Source: Agrocybe praecox
Taxonomy: Eukaryota > Basidiomycota > Agaricomycetes > Agaricales > Agrocybaceae
Direction: 5' to 3'
Length of the DNA: 64,000 bases
Assembly (NCBI GenBank): GCA_964017145.1
Contig: OZ024844.1
Coordinates: forward strand, 1,488,001 to 1,552,000
Shown here: piece by piece, positions 1 through 10,562 of the stretch
Position numbering within the stretch: the stretch's first letter is position 1
Layout of the letters: each line of letters begins with the position of its first letter
The notes under the pieces: model-generated
Seen by the model: the letters and a program-made list of their open reading frames with translations, nothing else
Told to the model about the DNA's origin: nothing
The model's database searches: none
Made by a program: the position numbers and the translations under genes

Positions 1-790
1 AGGTGTACTGGGTGCAGACTGCAGCGTTGACCCAAGCACGACGGTGCTACGTCCAGCGGATTGAATTTCGCTCTGAGTGAGCGGTGGAAAGCTGTCCCAT
101 GTCGATGTGACCAATGTGGACTTTTCGACGGCTCTTAGATATTTTCCGACAGATTTGTATTGTCTCATAGGATCTAAGCAAAGCTCGCATAGACGCTGAA
201 TTGTAAATGGTGGATGGCTATCGTTAGGAATCAGGATGTATTCAATGATAAGATATAAGGCGATTCTTACTCTTCAAATTGGTCCAGTTGGGTAAAAATA
301 CTTTCCTTTAAGCCGTTAGCCTCTTCTGCATCCATATAACTTGTGGGAGTAACGATAGCGTTGAATGTCATTTGACGCGGCGGAAACGGGGATATCTTGA
401 GGCCACCAGTCAACGTTGAGATTTGAGGATGTGGCTCGGGTACTGGAGGTTTCTTGGTTGTCGTCAAAAACAATGAGATATTCTGGAGATAACGCGCTTC
501 AGGACGTGATTAACGCACAGTAAATGTTTATCTTTCCACCTTTTCTATCTTCGATTTGATAGCATCGCGTAGCTTATTCCAATCTAGACTGAGAAAAATG
601 GTGAACATCGATGGTTTGCAGATTTGCCTGTAAAATGAACGCACTCCGAGTCCACCTCATCTGTGGACGCAATTTTCTGGACGATATTGTCGTAATCTAG
701 TTTAAAGGTCAGTCACGAAAGCGTATAGATTCTGCCAGATAACGTACTGGTTTGCGCAGCAGTAGCAGAATCGGACAATGAGGGGTCCAT
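1..790 (-). CDS. Protein phosphatase 4 core regulatory subunit R2 (partial, 3' end outside window)
   Basis: The start is an ATG at 788-790 (peptide [13 protein letters not shown]). Exon 1 ends near 748, and short introns with good GT/AG borders follow. Joined exons give [15 protein letters not shown], then [17 protein letters not shown], then a segment ending LDQFEE at about 261. The next exon reads [12 protein letters not shown]...KYLRAVEKS and runs to the left edge. The [10 protein letters not shown] block followed by a K(Y/F)LR(A/G)VEK block is the hallmark of PPP4R2. In the family this subunit binds the PP4 catalytic subunit and directs it to DNA-repair and spliceosome substrates. The usual acidic, low-complexity C-terminus would lie beyond position 1. 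The family call is fairly sure; the exact exon borders were worked out by hand. Confidence 0.75.
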
Positions 791-1134
791 GATTGTAGAC
801 GTAAGAAAGACCATTGATAGTCGCTTTCTTTGACATAAGTACTCGCTTAGGTAATTATCTTACATAGCTATTTCGGTGTCAGCATCTTGGCCGTACCAGG
901 CTCCTCCGCAGTGATTGTCCCAAACAACCACAAGCCTTATTGCACTAGTCGCATCAAGGTTGTTCAACACACACACAAACTACCTGTTATAAAGAGAGAG
1001 CCTGGTCGCTTTTCTCCTGCTAGTCCACCAATTGCTCCGGGTCCCTACCTAATTTACGGGAACGGCGCTGTATTATTCGATTCATGTCCTATAGCAGGAT
1101 ACAAACACCCATACCACAACAAGCATCCTTCAAA

Positions 1135-2842
1135 ATGACTGGCATCTTCAAACCCGTATATCCAAGCCCCAAAGGCGTTCCTATGACTCCACTACGTCGT
1201 AGGCGGCTTCTGTTTTCATATGCACCTGACTGGTATGCAATCATTTACAACATCACATGGCTCTTAATATTGAAAAATAAAATTGTCCAGGATTCTGACC
1301 ATTCTACTGGCGTGGGTTTCTATGCTGCTTGGAACTGAGAGAGGAACTAAATCATCCCGACAGTGTACTATTCTTTTCTCTGGATAAGGTGAACGGTTTC
1401 CGGAGAGAATTCTCTCTGAATGATCCAACGTATGTCTGGCATTTCTCTTCCTCATTGATCTCGTACTGAAGGTTTATGGAACGCAGTATAAGCTTTCCGT
1501 AAGTCTTAATACTGTTGGAATGCATGCGGCGTCAATCTGAATCACCTTGCTTCTAGTTACGCTGTGCATGAACGCGTGCCCGTAGGTTTTGATCCGTTTA
1601 AGTATCGGTTGCATAATGGCTTAATATCCCTTCCTTTGTTGTAGAACATTGCCTTGATATTCATCTGCTTTGTAACGCCCCTTCTCCTAATGCCCATCGT
1701 CAATTTTGTCACTGTCCGTTCATGGTGGGACCTTCACAATAGTGAATAAATTCCTTTGATTAAATGTGGCTGTTTCTGATTGCATCTTTATTCATAGGCA
1801 CCCTCGGATGTACTAAATATTTTAATTGTCATCCGAACATTGATCGCTGATTAGTCCTGAAGTGATTCTTAGTTTATCATTGACTGGAGCATTGACCCAG
1901 ATCGTGAAAATCACCGTCGGTAGACCTCGTCCAGGTATCTATTTACAGAATGTTCATTGTTTACGTGACTTGCTAAGTGTTACCACAGATCTTATTGACC
2001 GGTGCCAGCCACCTGCAGGCTCGATAAACCCCCCGTTTGGGCTCTCAAATTGGACAATTTGTACTCAAACAGATGAAGCAATTATGCTGGACGGTTTTAG
2101 GAGTTTCTTCTCTGGGCATTCAAGTCGTGAGTGCTGATGTATTCGGTCCCCGCCTTGCCCGGGGAGTCAACTAAAATTTTGAACAGTGTCGTTTGCCGGA
2201 CTCGGATTTTTCGCCTATTATCTTTCTGGGAAAATGCACCTATTTGATACTAGAGGACACGCAGTTCGTTTTGAATAACTACACAGCACTTCTTGAATAC
2301 TTACATAGTATTCAGGGGAAAGCGTGGTTGGCTTTGTCGCCATTCATGGTAGCTTGCCTTGTAGCTATCTCTAGAACCATGGATTACCGCCGTGAGTAAA
2401 ATGATATCCGCACTCAATGTAGAAACATCAATTAATCCACTAAACACTCGTAGATCATTGGCAAGACGTTCTTGTTGGATCCTTGGTTGGCACGCTTTTT
2501 TCTTACTTCGCATATCGCCAATACTACCCGACACTTTCATCTGAAGTCGCTCACCGCCCTTACTCGCCACGCATTAAACGAGAGGAGGATCACGATGTTC
2601 TACCCACGCATATGAACGACCATTTTCCTGAACAAATGCAAGGCAGACAATATTCAGACAGCTTTGACGATACCGCCAATATCGAATTAGCCGGTACTGT
2701 ACCTCGTCCCATAGGCCCTGGTCCATTGGAAGAAGTTTGGAAAGAAGGGGAAGGTGCTCCTGTCCCTTCGGATGGCCCTTCTGAGAGGCCAGCTACTGCC
2801 CCTGCCTTTGCTCCCCTGCGAAGACGTGACGAACAATCCTAG
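1135..2842 (+). CDS. PAP2-family lipid phosphate phosphatase (DPP1/LPP-like)
   Basis: Integral-membrane phosphatase of the type-2 phosphatidic acid phosphatase family; relatives dephosphorylate diacylglycerol pyrophosphate, phosphatidate and lysophosphatidate. All three signature motifs are visible after splicing: KITVGRPRP (about 1905-1935), FFSGHSS (about 2106-2127) and SRTMDYRHHWQD across the intron after 2392. Upstream exons give [15 protein letters not shown] and YAVHERVP, typical of fungal DPP1 proteins. Hydrophobic segments lie between the motifs. The tail (2560-2842) is hydrophilic, rich in Pro and Glu, and probably cytosolic. The ATG at 1135 has an A-rich context (caaaATG) and leads directly into the conserved DW(I) segment. 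About nine exons are needed; two are tiny (1487-1498, 12 nt; 1557-1581, 25 nt), and each is required to keep the conserved frame. Confidence 0.85.
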
Positions 2843-4904
2843 AGCAGCACACACATCAAATTATTGATATGCAGCGGTGGATATTTATTTGAAGATGAAA
2901 TACATACCACGATGATTCAGCGTTGTTTTCTAGCAACGTATGTTATTAACGATATTCTCTGGCTTGGACTAATCTACATGACTTTTCTTGTGTATTCAAT
3001 TTGGGCGTCAAAATATCATGTATTCCATAGTGGCATACTTAACTATTATCTTGGACTATAACTTAGCTTGCATGTAGTCAACCCGGCCATTGTTGCAAAT
3101 TTGTTTCTGAAAGATGTGTAGATTATATCAGGCTTGTAATGACGAGGTGAAAAACAACAAGATCACTTCTTGTTACGCACACACAGACAACAAGCATTTA
3201 GGTGAAGTATGACATACTGCCCATGAGCGCTTAGATCTGAACGTATTGATGTTCTTTCTTTTCTCGGGGCATCTGACATTTTCGACAAGTCAGCCTTGAG
3301 TCCTTGAGAGCGGCGACCCCTTAAATGGACATACAGCAATACAATAAGATATCGCGCACATCCGTCCCAATGACTATTCGGCCGATATTTTGTGTATAGT
3401 TTTTGACCGAATGGCAATAAAGCTGCAAAAGCAGTATTTTGGGGACATAATCATGATCGACAGATGTTGTATTCACCTTAAAGCCTTGGATGTGATTCAG
3501 TATACAGTGCGCATTGTAAACGCGTGTATAAGAGAAGACTGATGTCAACCCTGTGCCTGGGGCAGAGGCATCATACGTACGGCATCCACACAAGGACATT
3601 CGAATACTGTTGTAAGAATTCAATCCAAGAAGTCTATGTATGTCAAACAATCGATGGTCAGTTATTGGCTCGTAGGTCGTAAAGATCTTCTTAGAAGCAT
3701 ATCGTGTGTTACCTTAAAAAAGTAGAACTATACAAGGTAAGACGTTCTATGTACGAACCTTAACATAGCTGGGCCAGTTGGTTGGGGAAGTCAAAGATCA
3801 TTGATAGCTACCCGAAGACCTTCATAATCGGACTTGATTTTGGATACCGCATAGAGCACCCCAAACTCCAGAATCCAGCATGAAGGGATTCTAGATCTCC
3901 GAAGATATTTTTCTTCCAGGAGCCTAATTTTTATACATTTGTGATTCTCATGGATGTCGCAACTTAGAAAAGTGAGAACATGGCAGCGTCGTATGCCGTA
4001 TACCGCAAGTCGCGAAGAGTAATAGGCGATATAATGCGGACCGGCAAATAAAAGTATTGCCCCTTATCTATGCGAAACGCTTAGGTAGACAAAGTGGGAC
4101 AGGTCTAAATTGCTTCGCACTCTGCTCCCTTCTGCTCCAACCACGGAAAAAGGCACCGGCGGCGATCAGTTCCCCACAAAATTGGGGTAATAGAGTGTAA
4201 GGAAGAAACCCGCCAGAACGCCGTCAAAGGGTTATTTTTCAAAAAAAAGTAACTGAATATGTTCAATACTTGTTGTATAAAATATCTCCGAAGAGGACAT
4301 AGTAGAGAACGGAAACAGCACAAGACTGTCTATAAGAACACCGTTGCATTTGCTTGTAATTCCGCACCTAGGTTAGCTGAATATGCGGTATCACGGACAA
4401 CCACAACGACCAACCATAGTGGGTATAAGCAGTATGGTACCGCAGCGGTTGTTGCAATTCAAAAGCGTAAGTCCGTGAACCATGTCCGTTAGCTTGACGC
4501 CAATGAAAGCCAAGGCGACTCGGAGTACGCTTGTTCATCAAAAGAGCGAAAACAACGCAGGAAAGGAAGCAAAAACTGCGCAGAACGTAAGAAACCCCAC
4601 TCACTGACCCACAACCACTTGCTCCTTGGAGCAGTGGCGACAACATCGCAAGACTTTGAACACCAGCAATGCGAGAAAAGTTTAATTCATGTGAACTATT
4701 CCAAAAAATATTGTGACTTACGCAGAGAAAAGAAATCCTGAATATGCTCTGGATATGTGGCTAAAAGCCGAGGGCAATAAACCTGGATAGAGCGGGGTAT
4801 GTAGTAGTAAGGACCACCCTCCAACAGTGATATTGGCTCGAAAGCCGCTCAAGGAGGATGCCTGTGGATGGTAAAAGTTTGATGAAATCGTGGTGAAAAT
4901 GAAA
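2843..4904. other. Intergenic, no gene recognised
   Basis: About 2 kb between the tail-to-tail ends of the PAP2 gene and the Brf1-like gene. The open frames on both strands are short, lack conserved motifs and do not join into a plausible spliced product. No tRNA or other RNA gene was recognised. Confidence 0.5.
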
Positions 4905-6952
4905 TTAATCGTACTCTTCTTCGTATCTTGAATCACCGACGTTATATTCCGGCGTAGGTGGTCTCCAGCCTTCTAGAATCACTTCTTCGTCACCTCCCGA
5001 ATAGTAATCCGTATTTCGAAGTTTTTCTCGGGGTGCTGTAAATGGCGCGTCTAGGGTATGTACCACGTCGGTGTTGGCCATATTGGACCCAGTGGAGGAA
5101 TATAATAACCCGCCATCTTCTTCGTCATCCTCATCCATCTGCCCCAGTGCTATCATAGTTGCGTCAACATGTTCCTCTTCATCTTCAATGAGGTCCTCAT
5201 CATCATCGTCGCCATTGTTGTTACCAAGTAATTTGGCGAGAGCTTCCATGTTAATGCGTGATTTCTTTCGTGGGATCAAAGCAGAGCCATGTATGACCTC
5301 GTCGTCATTGTCCGGGGAGGAAAGAGGCTTTCTACGCTTGCCCGGCTTGTTGGTACTGGGTGATGCAACTTGTTCCTGGTCTTCACATTCTTGCCATCCA
5401 AATGTTTGTCGCAATACTCGGATTTCATCTTCGCTTCGAAGGAGTCTCTCAAATTCACCTTCAGCGAATAATTCTTCGTCGGGAATATGGTCCTGGTCTG
5501 CGCCACCTCTGTTGTGCGCAAGTAACTGCAAGCGTGTTGGCGGTCGATGCGCCGTAGATGGATTAGTTAGGAGATATGTGGCCAATGGTAGATGGGAAGG
5601 GAGATTAAACGTTTTTTGCTTGGACGTGGCAGAAGTGCCGAGGGGATCAAGGAGGAACTGTGTAGCATGATTCAAAGTGTGATTTAGTTTGGGTCGTTTA
5701 CATGGGCGCGCAGAAGCTCCATTAAATTCTGCCGTCTTATTTTCTTCTCCAAACTCGTTTTCATCGTCCGCAAGTCCAAGTTCAAGTTTTGGTAGAGACT
5801 TCTTCCGCCAAATATCCTCATGAAATTGTATGACGTCTTTCAGACCTCTGGCAACAACAAGGCGCTTTGAAACTTTAGCGCGCCTCTTTTTGCTTTCGTA
5901 TTTATCGAGCCACGGTAGTGCTTCTATCCATGACGCAACTTCGTCCTGAAGACTTTTGTAGCGCGCCATTACGACACCTTTTGAAGTGTGACAGCGAGAT
6001 CCCAGGCACTGGGCAAGATCTCCTAGAGAATTCAACGCAGCTCTATTTTCGGCTTCCATAGCCAACATAAATATTCCACACGCGGTAGGAGGCATTGAAA
6101 GACGCAGGAGGTCATGATGCGGGCTCAGACGCGCCAAAATCTTGCTCAATGAATTAGCGGTATTAGCAACGTCGTTTAAAGATAGCTCTCCAAGAATAAC
6201 GGCCAGAGGTTTAGGAAGTATTGATTCTTCAGGCCTCAGGTTTAGAACAGAGTTGATGTGGGCCTGAAGCGTAGATATATGGACGGAAGGATCTACGAGA
6301 GTAAGTGAGAGTTTTAACGTGGAAGTGATGGACGTGAATTCGCGAATGACAGAGGTTGGAGGTACGTCGAGGATCGAAGCGATGTCACGAAGGGAGTCCG
6401 GGCGGTTGGACTCGCGTAGAGCAATGGCAAGACATGCTGCAGCAACGGCCTTGGACTTCTGACCCCAGCGAAAGTTACTGGCTGACTTCGCTTGGTTGAA
6501 GAGAGTGATAACTCGCGGGGATAGACCGGCAGCGTTGAGTGACAACGCGAGAGACTTGATGAACTCTGACATTGCGTACTAGAAAATACAATAATGAGAA
6601 GCATATTCCCAACGGTGATAGAAAGCGTAAAGATAGATAGGGTGAGACTATGAATTCAAGGTTTTTGGGAAACGGTGAGAAGGGGTCAACTCACCGCATT
6701 CTTTCTGTCCCGCGTTTCCTTGCCTTGGCCAGAAAGATCCCAGTTATTACCTGAACGGAGACTCTTGAGGGTCGTAGAAGTCGACGCATCCCATAGAGAA
6801 GGTTCGGTTGTATCATTCTGATGTCCATAGAGAGAAGAAGTAAGAACCGACTGGGAAGGGTCTGCAAGAGAACCACAAGAGGTGCAGACTGCTGAGCCGA
6901 TGTCGTCCTCCCAGGACGTGGAGGCACCACATTCCCTGCATCTCACATCCAT
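4905..6952 (-). CDS. TFIIB-related factor, Brf1-like TFIIIB subunit
   Basis: Two exons (6695-6952 and 4905-6578), 643 codons. The N-terminus (MDVRCRECGAS...VCTSCG) is a four-cysteine zinc ribbon like that of TFIIB/Brf1. Exon 2 continues in frame (YAMSEFIKSLALSLNAAGLS) into a cyclin-like fold region with the TFIIB-type helix KSKAVAAACLAIALRESN, followed by a second, weaker repeat. The C-terminal half is polar. It has a long Asp/Glu run (about 5100-5230) and basic patches, and ends in a Tyr/Glu-rich tail (RYEEEYD). Brf1 proteins recruit Pol III with TBP and Bdp1. The intron donor (GTGAGT at 6694) and acceptor at 6580 are clean. The start at 6952 was chosen because the zinc ribbon follows at once; an upstream in-frame ATG at 7087 would add a non-conserved leader. 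It could also be a divergent fungal TFIIB paralogue rather than the true Brf1. Confidence 0.65.
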
Positions 6953-7221
6953 ATGATCCGATAGATAAAATGTGAGAGATTCGAAGATGAACCGGCAACC
7001 GATGCGAGTGAAAGAAAGGAACAGGGTCAAGTCAGTCTCGAGGAGGAAGGGGGTGTGGCGGAGCACGTGGAGGGTGAATATTATCACGTGATATATTTTT
7101 AATGCAATTCAGGACAAAAAAGGGAATTTGTGTCATTATGGACCAATTACGGGGGAGAACCCAGACCCCACAGTATATAACCACTCCATCTTCCTTTTTT
7201 TTCGATTCTCTTACCACAATC
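6953..7221. promoter_or_regulatory. Divergent promoter with two CACGTG E-boxes, CCAAT and TATA
   Basis: This is the 269-bp gap between the start codons of the Brf1-like gene (leftward) and trehalose phosphorylase (rightward). It holds two CACGTG palindromes at 7064-7069 and 7085-7090, 21 bp apart; the second lies in the longer palindrome ATCACGTGAT. A CCAAT box lies at 7143-7147 and a TATATAA box at 7174-7180, about 42 nt before the trehalose phosphorylase ATG. CACGTG is the core site of bHLH factors such as Cbf1-type proteins in fungi. Which gene it controls is inference. The TATA and CCAAT boxes fit the rightward gene. Confidence 0.55.
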
Positions 7222-10108
7222 ATGGCCCATCTTTCTTTTCCCTTTGAATCCGTGCCATCCGCTGCAGTCAGGCGTAGGCTCTCTTCGAGCGTCGCCGATG
7301 CTACCAAGCCTCATGTACCATCCACCTTCGCCAGTCTGACCGTGAGTTCGCTTATACCAATTCATCATGATCGCACCAATGACCTTGCTGCCCTGTGTAG
7401 CCCATGTGGGCAGGTGTCGCCGGTGCGGTTATCAACAATAATACACAATATGAAATCTCGGTGTCCGTTCACGACTCGGTCTACAGCACTGATTTCGCGT
7501 CCACATCTATTGATTACAACGTCAACAATCCCGACAAGAATGCTAAGGAAATTGAGCAATATGTTCTCCAAACTCTTCGCAAGTTTTCCATCGGTCATCT
7601 ATGCAAGTTCCTAGGCTGTGGAGTAACCTTATCTCTGCTCAAGGAGGTAATCAAAGTTCGATTTTACCATTGATCGCACAATTGACGCGCGTCATATCAG
7701 TCTCCCAACGTATGCACACGTCTCTGGCTGGACATGGACATAGTTCCATATGTTTTCAACATCAAACCATTCCACACCGACTCCATCACTCGCCCCAATA
7801 TCAAACATCGCATCTCGTCGACCACCGGTTCTTATGTTCCCTCTGGAGCTGAGACACCCACCGTCTATGTTGACTCTGAGCATTTGACGGCCATCTCTGG
7901 CCTTCAGGCCGGTGTAAGTGGCCGTCTTCCCATTCCTCGAACTGTAGATGAGCAGGCCGATTCTGCTGCACGTAAATGCCTCATGCATTTCGGTCCTGGA
8001 AACAACCCAAGGCTTAGCATCGGTCCACGTAACCAAGTCTTGGTTGACGCTGGCGGAAAGGCACATCTTATCGATGACCTCGACGAGCACAAAGCTACGG
8101 TCGGCATCAGGTATGTATCAAACTTCATCTAATCGATAAACATCTCACCTTTCATTTTAGAACCTGGAACGCTGTCATTAAACTTGCAGATGAATTACGT
8201 GAGAAGAAGATAAAGATCGGTTTCTTCTCTTCTACTCCGCAAGGAGGTTCGTGTTGCTCTTCATACCGATAATCGTAATCAAGCTAATCAATTAAACTCA
8301 TTCTTAGGGGGTGTCGCGCTTGTATGTTTTGTTTCTAAAAATATCTCTATTCAAATATCTCATTGCCTAAATCTATTTTTATTACAGATGCGTCACGCTA
8401 TGATTCGATTCCTCGCGGCGCTAGATGTCGACGCCGCTTGGTTCGTAATTCCTTTTTTTAGTATAAACCCATGTTTAACATTTACGCACAGGTATGTGCC
8501 AAATCCATCCCCAAGCGTGTTCCGTACCACCAAAAACAACCACAACATCCTCCAAGGTGTCGCTGCACCTGATCTTCGTTTGACTCAGGAGGCGAAAGAT
8601 GGTTTCGATGCCTGGATCTTGAAGAACGGATTACGCTGGACTGCTGAAGGCGGACCTCTCGCCCCAGGAGGAGTTGATATTGCTTTCATCGGTCAGACTT
8701 TATGCTAATTTTAAAGGTATTCTCGTACTGAAAATTTCATCTGGACAGACGACCCTCAAATGCCCGGTCTCATTCCTCTCATCAAAAAAATCCGCCCTGA
8801 TCTTCCCATTGTCTACCGATCCCACATCGAGATCAGAAGTGATCTCGTTCACGTACCCGGGTCTCCTCAAGAAGAAGTCTGGAAGTACCTTTGGAACAAC
8901 ATTCAACTAGCCGATCTCTTCATCAGTAAGCGTCCGTCACGATCGGTGCCCATATAGGCCATTGACTGGATTTGAATAGGTCATCCTGTGAGCAAGTTCG
9001 TCCCAAGTGACGTTCCTACCGAGAAACTTGCTCTTCTCGGTGCTGCTACTGATTGGTTTGTCTAAGTTTCTGTTCACCCAATTACCTGTGTATTGACACC
9101 GATCTCTTTCAGGCTCGATGGTCTTAACAAAGAGCTCGACCCATGGTACATGCCCTTTAAATTTCTCAATGAATATGTTGCTGATATTCGGGTAGGGATT
9201 CTCAATACTACATGGGAGAATTCAGGACTCTTTGCGCCAAAGAGAAGATGACCGAACTGAAGTGGCCAGAACGCGATTACATCGTCCAAGTTGCGCGTTT
9301 CGATCCCGCTAAGGGTGCGTTCCAGTAATCTAAATTTTATTGGGCTCTTATTAAGTATTTTCACAGGTATTCCTGATGTCATCGATTCCTACTACAAGTT
9401 CCGCAACCTTCTCAAAGAGAAATCCAGCGACTTGTCGGAGGACGAGCACCCTCAATTGTTGATCTGCGGTCACGGTGCTGTCGATGATCCCGATGCGAGC
9501 ATCATCTACGATGAAGTCATGCAACAAGTCAACTCTGCACCTTACAACACCTACGTTAAAGATATTGTAGTTATGAGGATTCCTCCTAGCGATCAATGTA
9601 AGTTGATTGTTCTCGACTCTACCTCTACAATTCGAACCAACTAACAACTTGGACAGTGCTCAACGCATTGATGGCCAACTCGAGAATCGCTCTCCAGCTG
9701 TCCACTCGTGAAGGTTTCGAAGTCAAAGTTTCCGAAGCTCTACACGCAGGCAAGCCAGTCATCGCCTGCCGCACTGGTGGTATCCCTCTCCAAATTGAGG
9801 AGGGAAAATCCGGATACTTGGTCACCCCCAGAGACACCAGCGCTGTCGCTAACCATCTCTACAATCTGTACACCGACGAGCAGCTCTACCGTAACATGAG
9901 CCAATACGCCAAGACTCACGTCTCTGACGAGGTCTCGACTGTCGGAAACACCGCTGCGTGGTTGTACCTCGCCGTCATGTACACTCGTGGCATCAAGATC
10001 AAGCCCAACGGTGCCTGGTTGAACGACATGCTCCGCGCAGAGACTGGCGAGGAGTACGTCGAGGGAGAACCCAGGTTGCCTCGTGGGGGCCTCAACATGC
10101 AAGGGTGA
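7222..10108 (+). CDS. Retaining alpha,alpha-trehalose phosphorylase (GT4)
   Basis: Cytosolic enzyme that reversibly splits trehalose with phosphate to glucose and alpha-glucose 1-phosphate; this fungal form is a GT4-fold glycosyltransferase. Spliced blocks match the mushroom enzymes closely: RRRLSSSVADA, MWAGVAGAVINNNTQ, MDIVPYVFNIKPFHTDSITRP, STPQGGGVALMRHA, SPQEEVWKYLWNNIQLADLFIS, VARFDPAKG and the C-terminal donor-site region LQLSTREGFEVKVSEALHAGKP (9690-9750). It ends in LNMQG and TGA at 10106. About a dozen short introns interrupt it. One exon is only 14 nt (8308-8321), and the intron at about 9144-9197 must be removed to restore DPWDSQYYMGEFR. Start ATG at 7222, 42 nt after a TATA box. 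In mushrooms trehalose is a main storage and transport sugar. Confidence 0.93.
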
Positions 10109-10562
10109 ATGTAAACCGCTCTTTCTGCTCCTGTTAGATGATACCAGTGCTCTTCTGTCCTCCGTCACCATTGCTTCGCCATCTAAATCTTGTAGAACCA
10201 GCTTGTAGAAATCCCTTGTAAAAAACACGCTTACATTCCATCATCCTGCTGTTTGTTGTTGTACTAGACCCTCTGTAAAAAAAATCTTGTGTTTCGCCAA
10301 TACATTGCCATTCGTCATTCGCTGCACTTGTAATTTTGAAAGAATTTATTGTAACGCTTGTTGTGATTTTTTGGGAAGGTATATTATCTTATCGACAAAC
10401 GTTAATCCATGAAAACGAGAGGAGAATGAAGTATGTACAATGACAAACGAACAGAGCGAAAAGACAACGTAAAGAAGAAGAAAACTTGCTAGTAAAACAT
10501 CTACATTATGAACTGTGGTATGCAAGGTCGGAAAATTGATGTTTGAAACCGAACAAACGGCT
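10109..10562. other. Convergent 3' intergenic region
   Basis: The gap between the 3' ends of trehalose phosphorylase and the H15-like gene. It is AT-rich with T-runs, consistent with two facing 3' UTRs. No gene seen. Confidence 0.5.

Noticed and set aside
5071..5670. 199-residue Ser-rich plus-strand frame
   Set aside because: Antisense shadow of the acidic C-terminal part of the Brf1-like gene.
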